This document shows positions 1-8,477 of a DNA stretch of 32,043 bases, one piece after another. The translations under genes and the position numbers were made by a program. The notes under the pieces are model-generated. The model saw nothing but the letters and a program-made list of their open reading frames with translations, was not told the origin of the DNA and ran no database searches. Where the stretch lies: assembly GCF_000337355.1 (NCBI RefSeq), contig NZ_AOJH01000076.1, positions 1-32,043 on the forward strand, read 5' to 3'. Source of the DNA: Halorubrum kocurii JCM 14978 (GTDB lineage Archaea > Halobacteriota > Halobacteria > Halobacteriales > Haloferacaceae). Numbering within the stretch: position 1 is the first letter of the stretch; each line of letters begins with the position of its first letter.

Positions 1-2
1 GG

Positions 3-2036
3 CTCGCCGTCGGCGTGCTCGTCGGGATGGCGGTCATGCTCCAGTACATCGTCATCATCTACCCGACGTACTTCGCGTTCCCCTTCTACAACGAGCGGAC
101 CCTGGAGTACCTCGACCAGGCGATGGCCTCGAGCTCGGGGACGTACTTCTTCATCGTGATCGCCGTGTTGACGACGGTGGTCCTGTTCGTCACCGGGAAA
201 CCGATACTCAGGGGCGCGTACGTCAGCGCCCGGACGCGGTCCCCGAACATGGACTTACTCGTCGCGATCGCCGCGGTGAGCGCGTACGCGTACAGCACCC
301 TCGCCGTGATCTTCGTCGAGTCGCCGTCGATCTACTACGACGTGACCGTCGCGATCATCGTGATCGTCACCGTCGGCAACCACTACGAGGACTCGATCAA
401 AAAGCGCGCGACCGAGCTCCTCTCCGACCTCACCGCGGTGCAGGTCGACAGCGCCCGGCGGCTGGTCGACGAGGGGGACGCGGACGGCGCCGAGACCGAG
501 GAGGTCGCCATCGACGACCTCGCCCCCGGCGACCGGCTGCTCGTGCGCGCGGGCGAGCGGGTACCGGTCGACGGCGAGGCGGTCGCGGGCGACGCGGCCG
601 TCGACGAGTCGGTCGTCACGGGCGAGTCGATGCCGGTCAGGAAGACGCCGGGCGACGCCGTGGTCGGCGGCTCCGTGGTCGCGGACGGCTCCCTGACGGT
701 CGCGGTCGGCCCGGACGCGACCTCCAGCCTCGACCGCGTCGCGGAGCTCGTCTGGGACCTCCAGAGCGGGAACCACGGCGTCCAGAAGCTCGCCGACCGG
801 CTGGCGACGGTGTTCGTGCCGGTCGTGCTCGCGGTCGCGCTCCTCTCCGCGGGCGCGAACCTCGCGCTCGGCAACGGCGTGACGGAGGCGATGCTCGTCG
901 GCCTCACGGTGCTCATCGTCTCGTGTCCCTGCGCGCTCGGGCTCGCGACCCCGCTGGCGGTCGCCGCCGGGATCCGCGACGCGCTCGAGCGCTCCATCGT
1001 GATCTTCGACGACACCGTCTTCGAGCGGATCCGCGGCGCCGACACCGTGGTCTTCGACAAGACCGGGACGCTCACCACCGGCGAGATGCGGCTGGTCGCG
1101 ACCGACGTCGACGACGAGCTGCTCCGGCTCGCCGCCGCCGTCGAGGAGCGCTCTGCGCACCCGGTCGGTCGGGCCATCGCCGCGGCGCGCGCGAGTGACG
1201 GCGCGCTCGGCGATCCCGGATCCGCGTCGGACTCCGGGGCCGCGTCACCCGCGGTCGCCGACGGAGGGGAGGTAGCGTCGGAAGAGGCGAGCGGCGCCCT
1301 CGCGGTCACCGAGTTCGAGAGCCACGCCCGCGGGGTCTCCGGCGTCGTCGACGGCGTCGAGGTCGTCGTCGGGCACCCCGACCTGTTCGACGAACGGGGC
1401 TGGACGGTCTCAGACGAGATCCGCGAGACGGTCGCGGCGGCCCGCGACGTGGGGCGCGTCCCGGTCGCCGTCGGCCGCGACGGCGCCGCGGAGGGGGTCG
1501 TCGTGGTCGGCGACGAACTTCGCGAGGGGTGGGAGGAGACCGTGACCGCGCTCGCCGACGAGGGCGTCGAGGTGGTCGTGCTGACGGGCGACGACGAGCG
1601 CGCGGCGACCGTCTTCCGCGAGCACGACGCGATCGACTCGGTGTTCGCGGGCGTCCCCCCCGAGGGGAAAGCCGAGACGGTCGAGCGGCTGAAGGCGCGG
1701 GGGCGGACGGTGATGGTCGGCGACGGCACCAACGACGCGCCCGCGCTCGCCGCGGCCGACCTCGGTGTCGCGCTCGGCGGCGGGACCGCGATGGCGGCCG
1801 ACGCGGCCGACGTGGCGATCGTCGACGACAATCTCGACTCCGTGGCGACCGTCTTCGAACTCTCGCGGGCCGCCGGCCGGCGCGTGAAGGGGAACATCGG
1901 CTGGGCGTTCTGCTACAACGCGGTCGCCATCCCGCTCGCGGTGGCCGGCCTGCTGAACCCGCTCTTCGCCGCGCTCGCGATGGGCGCCTCCAGCCTGCTC
2001 GTCGTGACGAACTCCTCGCGGGCGCTGCTGGAGTGA
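3..2036 (+). CDS. copA: Copper-translocating P1B-type ATPase (3' part; start lies before the window)
   Basis: Membrane pump that uses ATP to move copper, probably Cu(I), out of the cytoplasm. The frame is open to the left edge, so the N-terminus, including any metal-binding domain, is missing. Visible in order: TM helices; the actuator loop TGES (about 619-630); the metal-binding CPC motif in SCPCALG (about 921-941); the phosphorylation motif DKTGT (about 1056-1070); the nucleotide-domain HP motif in SAHPVGRA; the hinge GDGTNDAPAL; and two last TM helices carrying YN and MGASS. CPC together with YN and MxxSS is the known Cu(I) signature of the P1B-1 group. A Gly/Ser/Glu-rich insertion sits in the nucleotide domain (about 1195-1300). 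Copper specificity is inferred from motifs; other soft metals are less likely. Confidence 0.93.
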   Translation, partial: LAVGVLVGMAVMLQYIVIIYPTYFAFPFYNERTLEYLDQAMASSSGTYFFIVIAVLTTVVLFVTGKPILRGAYVSARTRSPNMDLLVAIAAVSAYAYSTLAVIFVESPSIYYDVTVAIIVIVTVGNHYEDSIKKRATELLSDLTAVQVDSARRLVDEGDADGAETEEVAIDDLAPGDRLLVRAGERVPVDGEAVAGDAAVDESVVTGESMPVRKTPGDAVVGGSVVADGSLTVAVGPDATSSLDRVAELVWDLQSGNHGVQKLADRLATVFVPVVLAVALLSAGANLALGNGVTEAMLVGLTVLIVSCPCALGLATPLAVAAGIRDALERSIVIFDDTVFERIRGADTVVFDKTGTLTTGEMRLVATDVDDELLRLAAAVEERSAHPVGRAIAAARASDGALGDPGSASDSGAASPAVADGGEVASEEASGALAVTEFESHARGVSGVVDGVEVVVGHPDLFDERGWTVSDEIRETVAAARDVGRVPVAVGRDGAAEGVVVVGDELREGWEETVTALADEGVEVVVLTGDDERAATVFREHDAIDSVFAGVPPEGKAETVERLKARGRTVMVGDGTNDAPALAAADLGVALGGGTAMAADAADVAIVDDNLDSVATVFELSRAAGRRVKGNIGWAFCYNAVAIPLAVAGLLNPLFAALAMGASSLLVVTNSSRALLE

Positions 2037-2056
2037 CGGCCCACGAAAGGCCACGC

Positions 2057-2299
2057 TCAGTACATCAGCACGACGGTGAGGAGCCATCCGCTCCCGACGA
2101 CGACCGACGCGGCGGTCGACGATCGAGTCGGCTCGGTCGGCGGATTCCGGAAGAGGATCTCGTAGAGGATGAGCGTGGACACGAGACTCCCCCCGGCGAG
2201 TCCTTGGTGAACGGCGACGGCGGGGTGGACGCTCGTCGCTGCACCGGCGAGTAGCGCCGCGGCGATCGCCGCGAGCAGCCAGTCGTAGTAGCTCGCCAT
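2057..2299 (-). CDS. Small hydrophobic membrane protein, unknown function
   Basis: An 80-residue protein with two to three predicted membrane helices: residues 7-21 (Ala/Leu-rich), about 24-49, and 63-79 near the C-terminus. A short polar stretch with Pro, Thr and Arg (NPPTEPTRSS) lies between the last two. The frame continues upstream to 2413, but the extra 38 residues look like translated promoter DNA, so the ATG at 2299 is preferred. It is convergent with the copper ATPase, 20 bases apart, and divergent from the aldo/keto reductase. No family is recognised. A role with the ATPase is not supported, because the two are on opposite strands. Confidence 0.6.
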   Translation of the reverse strand: MASYYDWLLAAIAAALLAGAATSVHPAVAVHQGLAGGSLVSTLILYEILFRNPPTEPTRSSTAASVVVGSGWLLTVVLMY

Positions 2300-2429
2300 C
2301 GGTGTCAACAGTTGTGACGCAGTCGCAAAGTATCGCCCGCCGCTTCCCGCGAATCGGTAACCGACAACCCGGATCGATCGGAGGGTCGGAACCGCAACCG
2401 ACTTTCCCCTCACGCGACTACCGTCGCGT

Positions 2430-3260
2430 ATGTCTCAGGAGTCACGGTCCTTCGACGTACCGACCAACGACGGGATGCCCGTGCTCGGGCTCGGGACGTG
2501 GGAGAACGACGACCCCGCGCAGTGCGCCGAATCGGTGACGACCGCGCTGGAGACCGGCTACCGCCACGTCGACACGGCCCAGATCTACGGCAACGAGGCC
2601 GCCGTCGGCGAGGGGATCGCGGCCGCCGACGTCGACCGCGACGACGTGTTCCTCGCCACGAAGGTGTGGATCGAGAACCTCGCGCCCGAGGACGTGGCCG
2701 CCTCGACCCGCGAGAGCCTCCAGAAGCTCGACACCGAGTACGTCGACCTGCTGTACGTCCACTGGCCGGCCGGCGCGTACGACCCCGCGGAGACGCTGCC
2801 CGCGTTCGCGGAGCTCCGCGACGACGGCCTGATCGACCGGATCGGGGTCTCGAACTTCGAGCCCGAACACCTCGACGCCGCGACCGACGCGCTCGGCGAG
2901 GCGCCGTTCGCGAACCAGGTGGAGATGCACCCGCTGCTCCGACAGGAGGAGCTGCGCGCGTACGCCGACGCCAACGACGTTGAACTGGTCGCGTACTCGC
3001 CGCTCGCCCGCGGGGAGATCCTCGACGACCCGGCCGTGGGCGAGATCGCCGAGAAGCACGGCGTCAGCGCGGCGCAGGTGAGCCTCGCGTGGCTCCGCGA
3101 GTCGGGCGTCACCGCAATCCCGAAGGCGACCGGCGCGGACCACATCGCCGACAACTGGGCGAGCCTCGGGCTCGAACTGGACGACGAGGACATCGAGACG
3201 ATCGACGATCTCGGCCGGACCGACCGCCAGCTGAATCCCGACTTCGGCCCGGACTGGTAG
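2430..3260 (+). CDS. Aldo/keto reductase (2,5-diketo-gluconate reductase-like)
   Basis: Cytosolic NADPH-dependent oxidoreductase of the AKR superfamily, 276 residues, full length for the family. The catalytic tetrad is readable: Asp48 and Tyr53 in GYRHVDTAQIYGNE, Lys78 in FLATKVW, and His111 in LLYVHWP. The cofactor-binding end shows GVSNF, QVEMHPLLRQ, AYSPLARG and IPKATGADHI. The profile matches the AKR3/AKR5-type enzymes that reduce small aldehydes and ketones; the physiological substrate cannot be told. It is a single-gene unit with its own start ATG. Confidence 0.92.
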   Translation: MSQESRSFDVPTNDGMPVLGLGTWENDDPAQCAESVTTALETGYRHVDTAQIYGNEAAVGEGIAAADVDRDDVFLATKVWIENLAPEDVAASTRESLQKLDTEYVDLLYVHWPAGAYDPAETLPAFAELRDDGLIDRIGVSNFEPEHLDAATDALGEAPFANQVEMHPLLRQEELRAYADANDVELVAYSPLARGEILDDPAVGEIAEKHGVSAAQVSLAWLRESGVTAIPKATGADHIADNWASLGLELDDEDIETIDDLGRTDRQLNPDFGPDW

Positions 3261-3314
3261 GCTGACCGATCGCGGTGCCGCCCGTCGGAAACCGACACCG
3301 ACGCGCCTCGCGCG

Positions 3315-3776
3315 TCAGTTCCCGCCGGTGTCCCGCTGTTGGAGCCCCGTCCACTCGTCGATCTCGAATCGGTAGCCGCGGACGCCGCGCATCGGATGGG
3401 CGGACGAGAAGACGTTCGGGTGCCACGCGTTCTCCATCGCGCTCCGGAGCTCGTCCCACTCTCCCTCCTCGACGGCCGTGATCGGGCCGGTCACGGAGAC
3501 GCTCTGCCAGTCGTACATCGAGTCGGCGCGGTAGACGAGGAACCGACCCCGTCCCGCCTCGCTCACGAGCGTCTCCTTCCGGCTCTCGGTCCCGAACAGC
3601 AGGAAGACGAAGTACAGCGTCGCGTCCCCGTCGAAGCCGAACGAGACCGGGATGAGATACGGGAGGTCGCCGGTCGGGAGGCCGAGCGTTCCGACCCCCT
3701 CCGCTTCGAGGAGCTCCCGCATCTGACCCTCGCTCATCGAAGCCGCCGTAGACTCGGCGATTGCGTCGATACTCAT
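3315..3776 (-). CDS. Pyridoxamine 5'-phosphate oxidase-family FMN-binding protein
   Basis: A 153-residue protein with the split beta-barrel flavin fold of the PPOX superfamily. An N-terminal helix (MSEGQMRELLEAEGVGTLG) is followed by strands typical of the family: LPYLIPVSFGFDGDATLYF, then KETLVSEAGRGRFLVYR, then WQSVSVTGPITAVEEGEW. Haloarchaea carry many such small flavin or heme-binding proteins; the substrate is unknown, and it is not expected to be the vitamin B6 enzyme. The start at 3776 fits a leaderless transcript, with a TATA-like element centred about 27 bases upstream. Confidence 0.82.
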   Translation of the reverse strand: MSIDAIAESTAASMSEGQMRELLEAEGVGTLGLPTGDLPYLIPVSFGFDGDATLYFVFLLFGTESRKETLVSEAGRGRFLVYRADSMYDWQSVSVTGPITAVEEGEWDELRSAMENAWHPNVFSSAHPMRGVRGYRFEIDEWTGLQQRDTGGN

Positions 3777-3799
3777 GATAAATAATTATTGTCTTGGGT

Positions 3800-3808
3800 C
3801 ATAAGGCT
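3800..3808 (-). promoter_or_regulatory. TATA-like box for the PPOX-family gene
   Basis: On the minus strand the region reads CCTTATGA, centred about 27 bases before the ATG at 3776. It is followed by a very AT-rich stretch (3777-3792), unusual in this GC-rich window. The spacing implies a leaderless mRNA. Inference from spacing and composition. Confidence 0.5.
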
Positions 3809-3921
3809 ACTGCGGACCCTCTCCCGACGACAGCGGGGGAGTCCCGCCGAGGCGCGCACCGACGGGATGGAACGGTCGATCCCGGACCGGCTCCGCTCTC
3901 GGGGCCCGTCGGCTCTCCGCC

Positions 3922-5805
3922 TCAGACGTACTCAGCGAGAAAGTCGACGACCCCGCGGTACGCCTCGATGCGGTTCTCCAGCTTCGCGAAGCCGTGCCCC
4001 TCGTCGTCGAAGATCAGCTTGCGGACCGGGACGCCCTGCTCGCGCGCCTCCTCGACGATCTGCTCGGCCTCGTCGACGGGCACCCGGGGATCGTTCGCGC
4101 CGTGGAGGACGAACAGCGGCGACTCGATCGCCTCGATGTTGTTGATCGGCGAGATCGACTCGAGGAACTCCCGGTCCTCCTCGAGCGAGCCGTACTCGGC
4201 CTCGCGGAGCGACCGGCGCCAGTCGCCCGTGTTCTCCAGGAACGTGACGAAGTTCGCGATGCCGACGATGTCGACGCCGGCCGCCCACAGCTCGGGGTAC
4301 TCGGTCAGCGCGGCGAGCACCATGAACCCGCCGTAGGAGCCGCCCATGGCGACGACGCTGTCGGGGTCGACCTCGGGGTGGTCGTGAAGCCACTCCACGC
4401 CCGCCCGGACGTCCGCGACCGAGTCCATCCGCTTCTCCACGTCGTCGAGCGCGGCGTACGCCTTCCCGTACCCCGACGACCCGCGCACGTTCGGCTCGAA
4501 CACGGCGTAGCCGTTGTTCAGCAGGTACTGCTTGACCGAGGCGAAGGCGGGTCGCCGCTGCGACTCGGGCCCGCCGTGGATGTCGACGACGACCGGGTAG
4601 CCGCCTTCAGGCGGCTCCGTCTCCGGGACGGAGAAGAACGCGGGGATCTCCCGGCCGTCGAACGTGGGGTAGTGGACGAGCTCGGGCTCGACGAACGTGT
4701 CCGGCGGGATGCCGGCGGTCGAGGCCGCGGTCCAGCGCTCGCTCTCGCCGGTCGTCGCGTCCACGACGTGGACGTTCGCGTTGTGGGTGCTGCCGGTCGC
4801 GGTGATCGCGAAGCGGTCCCCGTCGGGGCCGAAGCTCACGCCGCCGGCGACGCCCTCGGGGAGGTCGGGGGCCGGAAACGGGTCGATCCGGTCCGGCTCG
4901 ACCAGCTCGCCGACCGTGATCTCGGTGTAGCCGTCGACGTTGCGCGAGTAGACGACGCGGCGGGACTCCTCGTGGACCGCGACGCCGTCGACGTTCCAGC
5001 CGTCGTCGGCGCCGGGTTTCGCGGGGGCGTCGTCCGCGTCGTCACCGCCGTCGCCGGCTCCGCTCGCGCGTTCCGGGCCGTCCCCGGACGCGACGACCGA
5101 GAACCCGCCGGTCGCGAGGTCGAGCCGCTCCAACCGGAGCGTGTCGCTGTCGCGGTCGGTGACGAGGTAGAGTCCCTCGCCGTCGGGCCCCCACTCCGGG
5201 CTCCCGTACCGCACGTCGCCCTCGTGGGGCGTGTGATGAGTCAGGTCGCCGGTGTCCAGTTCGAGGGTGTACACGTCGTGGTCGAACGACGAGTGCGCCT
5301 CGTGGACGATCAGTCGGTCGTCGCTCGGCGACCAGCCGGCGACCGAGAGCCAGCCGTCGCCCTCGTACACCAGCTCCGCGTCGTCTCCGGTCGCGTCCCG
5401 GGCTTGGACGTACACGTCGAACACCGACTGGTCGCGCCGGTTGGACGCGAACGCGAAGCGGTCGCCCTCGCCGTCCCAGCCCCCCCAGCGGTGTTTCGAC
5501 TCGGGGCGGTCGGTGAGGTCGGTGATCTCGCCGGACTCGTAGTTGAGCAGGTACAGCTGCGCGCGCTCGTTGCCCCCCTCGTCCATGCCGAAGACGGCCT
5601 CCGCGCGCTCGGGCGAGGAGTCGATGAAGGAGACCGACTCCTCGAAGAACGTGTGCTGTTCGGGCCACCCGAGCGGCTCGTCGAGCGACCACACCTGGCC
5701 GGTGCCGGTCGTGTTCAACAGGAAGGAGAGCCGTCCGTCGGGGCCCAGATCCGCTCCGCCGGCGTTCCGTACGTTGAGGTAGCGCTCGATGTCGTACCGG
5801 TGCAT
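3922..5805 (-). CDS. S9 family prolyl oligopeptidase / acylaminoacyl-peptidase-like hydrolase
   Basis: A 627-residue cytosolic serine peptidase. The N-terminal two thirds form a beta-propeller of repeated WD/TolB-like blades, seen as spaced Asp/Gly-rich motifs such as YGSPEWGPDG and VAGWSPSDDRL. The C-terminal third is an alpha/beta-hydrolase domain. The catalytic triad is Ser490 (GGSYGG, codon 4336-4338), Asp572 (HGANDPRVP) and His604 (DEGHGF), in the usual order and spacing. The family removes N-acylated or short peptides from substrates that pass the propeller gate. The frame runs open to 6390, but the protein proper begins MHRYDIERYLN at 5805; upstream translation is Arg-rich and overlaps the neighbouring glycosyltransferase. 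A low-complexity Asp/Ala stretch (about residue 255) lies between blades. Confidence 0.92.
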   Translation of the reverse strand: MHRYDIERYLNVRNAGGADLGPDGRLSFLLNTTGTGQVWSLDEPLGWPEQHTFFEESVSFIDSSPERAEAVFGMDEGGNERAQLYLLNYESGEITDLTDRPESKHRWGGWDGEGDRFAFASNRRDQSVFDVYVQARDATGDDAELVYEGDGWLSVAGWSPSDDRLIVHEAHSSFDHDVYTLELDTGDLTHHTPHEGDVRYGSPEWGPDGEGLYLVTDRDSDTLRLERLDLATGGFSVVASGDGPERASGAGDGGDDADDAPAKPGADDGWNVDGVAVHEESRRVVYSRNVDGYTEITVGELVEPDRIDPFPAPDLPEGVAGGVSFGPDGDRFAITATGSTHNANVHVVDATTGESERWTAASTAGIPPDTFVEPELVHYPTFDGREIPAFFSVPETEPPEGGYPVVVDIHGGPESQRRPAFASVKQYLLNNGYAVFEPNVRGSSGYGKAYAALDDVEKRMDSVADVRAGVEWLHDHPEVDPDSVVAMGGSYGGFMVLAALTEYPELWAAGVDIVGIANFVTFLENTGDWRRSLREAEYGSLEEDREFLESISPINNIEAIESPLFVLHGANDPRVPVDEAEQIVEEAREQGVPVRKLIFDDEGHGFAKLENRIEAYRGVVDFLAEYV

Positions 5806-5907
5806 GGGGTCTGATTCCGGGCGCGGTGTGAAACCGTTTCGGGTGGGGGAACCGGTCGCACGGCCGCGAGCGGGTCGTCGATCCCCCGCGCCCCGGCGGA
5901 TGCCGTG

Positions 5908-5916
5908 TCTTTTTAC
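5908..5916 (+). promoter_or_regulatory. TATA-like box for the glycosyltransferase gene
   Basis: The sequence TCTTTTTAC is centred about 29 bases before the ATG at 5941. It supports that ATG over an in-frame start at 5905, which would lie upstream of the box. Confidence 0.55.
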
Positions 5917-5940
5917 CCGCCCCAGCCGTCCGGTCGGCGT

Positions 5941-6990
5941 ATGCGCGTCGCGTTCGTCTCGCTCTTCGCACCCGGCCACGGCGACACGCCGGCGCGGTCG
6001 CGGACGCGACGGATCGCCCGGGGGCTCGCCGAGCGCGGCCACGACGTGGTCTGGCTCTGCGCCCGCTGGTGGGGCGGCGACCACGACGCCTTCGAGGACG
6101 ACGGGATCGCCTACCGGTCGGTGACGGTCGAGCCGTCGCCGTCGGCGTTCGCGGCCCGGCTCCCGCTCGCGCTCCGCCGCGTCGACCCCGACGTGGTCCA
6201 CGCGGTCAACACCCCGCCGACGCCCGGAATCGCCGCGACCGCGGCGGGAACCCTCTCCCGAGCCCCCGTCGTCGTCGACTGGTGGCGCGACCACCCCGCC
6301 GACTCCCGGCGGCGGTACCGGCTGCTCGCCCGGCGGGCCGACGCCGTCACGACCCCGTCGCGGACGACCAAGACGCGGGTCCGCGAGCACGGCGCCGCCG
6401 GCGAGGACGTGCGGGTGATCCCCGAGAGCATCGACTTCGACCTCGTCGAATCAGCCGGCGTCGACGACCGGTTCGACGCGGTGTACGCCCGGCGGCTGGA
6501 CCGCCACGCCAACGTCGAGACGTTCCTGCTCGGACTCGCGGAGCTCCGCGGCCGCGACTGGACCGCCGCGGTCGTCGGCGACGGCCCCGAGCGCGCGCGG
6601 ATCGAGTCGACGGCGAGCGACCTCCGGATCGACGACCGTGTGTCGTTCCTCGGTGACCTCCCGCTCCGCGAGCGGGTGGCGCTGTTCAAGGGGACTCACG
6701 TCGCGGTGGCGACGGCGACGTGGGAGACGTTCGCGACCGATCTGCTGTGGGCGCTGGCGTGCGGCTGCGTCGCCCTCGTCGAGTATCAGGCGGACTCGAG
6801 CGCCCACGAGCTCGTCGAAGGGCGCCGGCGGGGCCGGCTGGTCACGAGCCCGGCCGAACTCGCGGACGAGTTCGTCGCCGTCGGCGACCTCGACCGGAAG
6901 TCGGTCGAGCGCGACTTCGCGTCCTACGACCGCGACGCGGTGCTCGACCGGGTCGTCGAGGCGTACCGCGGGCTCTCGGGCGGGGAGTAA
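5941..6990 (+). CDS. Glycosyltransferase of GT-B fold (group 1 / GT4-like)
   Basis: A 349-residue enzyme expected to transfer a sugar from a nucleotide-sugar donor to a lipid or glycan acceptor at the inner face of the membrane. The N-terminal Rossmann domain opens with MRVAFVSLFAPGHGDTP and contains GLAERGHDVVWLCARWW. The linker has PSRTTKTRVREHG and VRVIPESIDFD. The C-terminal donor domain shows AVVGDGPERARIE, VSFLGDLP and an acidic EX7-like region near ATWETFATDLLWALACGC. The ATG at 5941 is chosen because the TATA-like box sits about 29 bases before it. There are no glycan-pathway neighbours, so acceptor and donor cannot be assigned. Confidence 0.85.
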   Translation: MRVAFVSLFAPGHGDTPARSRTRRIARGLAERGHDVVWLCARWWGGDHDAFEDDGIAYRSVTVEPSPSAFAARLPLALRRVDPDVVHAVNTPPTPGIAATAAGTLSRAPVVVDWWRDHPADSRRRYRLLARRADAVTTPSRTTKTRVREHGAAGEDVRVIPESIDFDLVESAGVDDRFDAVYARRLDRHANVETFLLGLAELRGRDWTAAVVGDGPERARIESTASDLRIDDRVSFLGDLPLRERVALFKGTHVAVATATWETFATDLLWALACGCVALVEYQADSSAHELVEGRRRGRLVTSPAELADEFVAVGDLDRKSVERDFASYDRDAVLDRVVEAYRGLSGGE

Positions 6991-7021
6991 CACCGAACAC
7001 CGCGCGAGCCGCGACGGGCGA

Positions 7022-7648
7022 CTACTCGTCGTCTCGCGTGATCGTGCCGCCGTACTTCATGAAGACGAACGCGAGCCCGAGCGTGCTCACCATCGCGACG
7101 AACGTCGCGACGCTGAGCGCGCGGGCGCCCTGCGGGACGAACACGGCGTCGGATCCGCCGCCGCCGGTCGACTCCGTCTCGATGTCCTCGCCGACGGCGA
7201 GGCCGGCGTGCATGCCCACGTCGGTGTGGGGCACGCAGTGGTAGTGGGTGATCCCGACGTCCTCCTCGCTCGTCTCGTACTCGTAGGTCGCTCCCTCCTC
7301 GCCGACCGGGTCGCCGCTGTCGAGGCTGGCCGGTCCCTCGACGGTCTGGACGTTGTGTGCGCCGCCGTTCCCGGTCCACTCGAACGTGATCGTCGTTCCG
7401 GTGTCGACCCACAGGAGGGTCGGGTCGAAGGCGAGGCCCTGATCACCGGCGCCGACTTCGACGGTGATCTCGCTCTCGCCGCGGGCGTCTTCGTACGACC
7501 CCACGTTCCCTTCGGCCCCGCTCGGCCAGACCGGTTGTTCCTCCTGTGCCGCCGCGGTCCCCGCCGTCGTCGCCGTCGCCCCCGCGACGCCCGCCGCGCC
7601 GCCGGCGGTCCGGATGAACGTGCGCCGAGAGACGTCGTCCGTGCTCAT
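7022..7648 (-). CDS. Halocyanin-like blue copper protein with Tat signal and C-terminal membrane anchor
   Basis: A 208-residue type I copper electron carrier on the outer face of the membrane. An N-terminal Tat signal (SRRTFIRTAGGAAG, residues 7-20) precedes a plastocyanin/azurin-like domain. The copper ligands are readable as His98 (GAHNV), Cys138 and His141 (HYHCVPH), and Met146 (GMHAG). A Gly/Ser linker follows, then a single membrane helix (about 177-197) and a short charged cytoplasmic tail. The frame extends to 7804, but the Tat motif fixes the start at 7648. By family knowledge it carries electrons between respiratory complexes such as a terminal oxidase; no oxidase gene is visible here, so the partner is unknown. 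Confidence 0.9.
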   Translation of the reverse strand: MSTDDVSRRTFIRTAGGAAGVAGATATTAGTAAAQEEQPVWPSGAEGNVGSYEDARGESEITVEVGAGDQGLAFDPTLLWVDTGTTITFEWTGNGGAHNVQTVEGPASLDSGDPVGEEGATYEYETSEEDVGITHYHCVPHTDVGMHAGLAVGEDIETESTGGGGSDAVFVPQGARALSVATFVAMVSTLGLAFVFMKYGGTITRDDE

Positions 7649-7673
7649 ACACCCCGGTTCGGGATGACCTGTA

Positions 7674-7684
7674 GTGAATATGTT
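7674..7684 (-). promoter_or_regulatory. Possible TATA box for the halocyanin gene
   Basis: The minus strand reads AACATATTCAC, centred about 31 bases before the ATG at 7648. A second TATA-like tract (CTTAAAAACG on the plus strand, 7769-7778) lies farther upstream and could serve either strand. The rest of the 245-base gap 7649-7893 shows no gene. Confidence 0.4.
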
Positions 7685-7862
7685 GATCCGAACGTGATTT
7701 GGGCCCCTGGTCGAGGGAGTGATCGATAGCGGGAGCGAGTGGTGCAGTTTGTCGGCGGTGATACGATACTTAAAAACGTGTGGGCGACTGCGATGATCGC
7801 TCATAAACGACCGATCAGCCGAATTGAGACACGTACTCCCGGCCCCGCTCGCGTTTCGACCC

Positions 7863-7870
7863 GTTTATAA
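7863..7870 (+). promoter_or_regulatory. TATA box of pyrE
   Basis: GTTTATAA is centred 27 bases before the ATG at 7894, the expected position for a leaderless haloarchaeal transcript. Confidence 0.65.
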
Positions 7871-7893
7871 TCGGCGACGCGCGCTGTCTGGGT

Positions 7894-8442
7894 ATGTCTG
7901 ACGACGACCGACGGGGCGAGCTGGTCGCAGCGCTGCGGGCGGCCGACGCCGTCAAATTCGGCGAGTTCGAGCTCTCGCACGGCGGGACGAGCGACTACTA
8001 CGTCGACAAGTACCTCTTCGAGACCGACCCGGACGCGCTCCGGCTGATCGCCGAGGCGTTCGCCGACCGGCTCGCCGACACCGACGCGACGCTCGCGGGC
8101 GTCGCGCTGGGCGCGGTCCCGCTCGTGGCCGTCACGGCCGCCGAGATGGGGCGCCCGTACGTCATCGCGCGCAAGCAGGCGAAGGAGTACGGCACGGGCA
8201 ACCGCATCGAGGGCCGGCTCGACGAGGGCGAGGAGGTCGTCGTGTTGGAGGACATCGCCACGACCGGGCAGTCCGCGGTCGACGCCGTCGAAGCGCTCCG
8301 TGAGGCGGGCGCGACGGTCGACCGCGTGCTGGTCGTCGTCGACCGCGAGGAGGGCGCTTCGGAGCTGTTAGCCGACCACGACATCGAACTGGAGTCGCTG
8401 CTCACGGCGACCGAGCTGCTGGCGGAGCGGGACGCGGAGTAG
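7894..8442 (+). CDS. pyrE: Orotate phosphoribosyltransferase
   Basis: Cytosolic enzyme of de novo pyrimidine synthesis that joins orotate to PRPP to give OMP. The 182-residue length fits archaeal PyrE. The type I phosphoribosyltransferase PRPP loop is clear in [18 protein letters not shown] (about residues 111-128). Upstream are the [20 protein letters not shown] substrate region, the GVALGAVPL loop and [19 protein letters not shown], which holds the catalytic Lys/Arg loop. It is a stand-alone gene with a leaderless promoter, convergent with the MoxR gene 35 bases downstream. Haloarchaea may have a second pyrE copy elsewhere; which paralog this is cannot be told from the window. Confidence 0.92.
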   Translation: MSDDDRRGELVAALRAADAVKFGEFELSHGGTSDYYVDKYLFETDPDALRLIAEAFADRLADTDATLAGVALGAVPLVAVTAAEMGRPYVIARKQAKEYGTGNRIEGRLDEGEEVVVLEDIATTGQSAVDAVEALREAGATVDRVLVVVDREEGASELLADHDIELESLLTATELLAERDAE

Positions 8443-8477
8443 CCCGGTTCGGGCGGTTCCGCCCCTTTACACCGACG

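Noticed and set aside
5806-6390. 195-residue upstream extension of the S9 peptidase frame
   Set aside because: The translation is Arg/Gly-rich, overlaps the glycosyltransferase on the other strand and lacks family similarity; the protein starts at 5805.
1-7648. Copper operon linking the P-type ATPase and the halocyanin
   Set aside because: They are 5 kb apart with unrelated genes between and lie on opposite strands; shared copper use alone does not make a system.
7793-7870. 25-codon plus-strand frame before pyrE
   Set aside because: Its stop lies inside the pyrE TATA box and its TATA spacing is too short; no evidence of coding.
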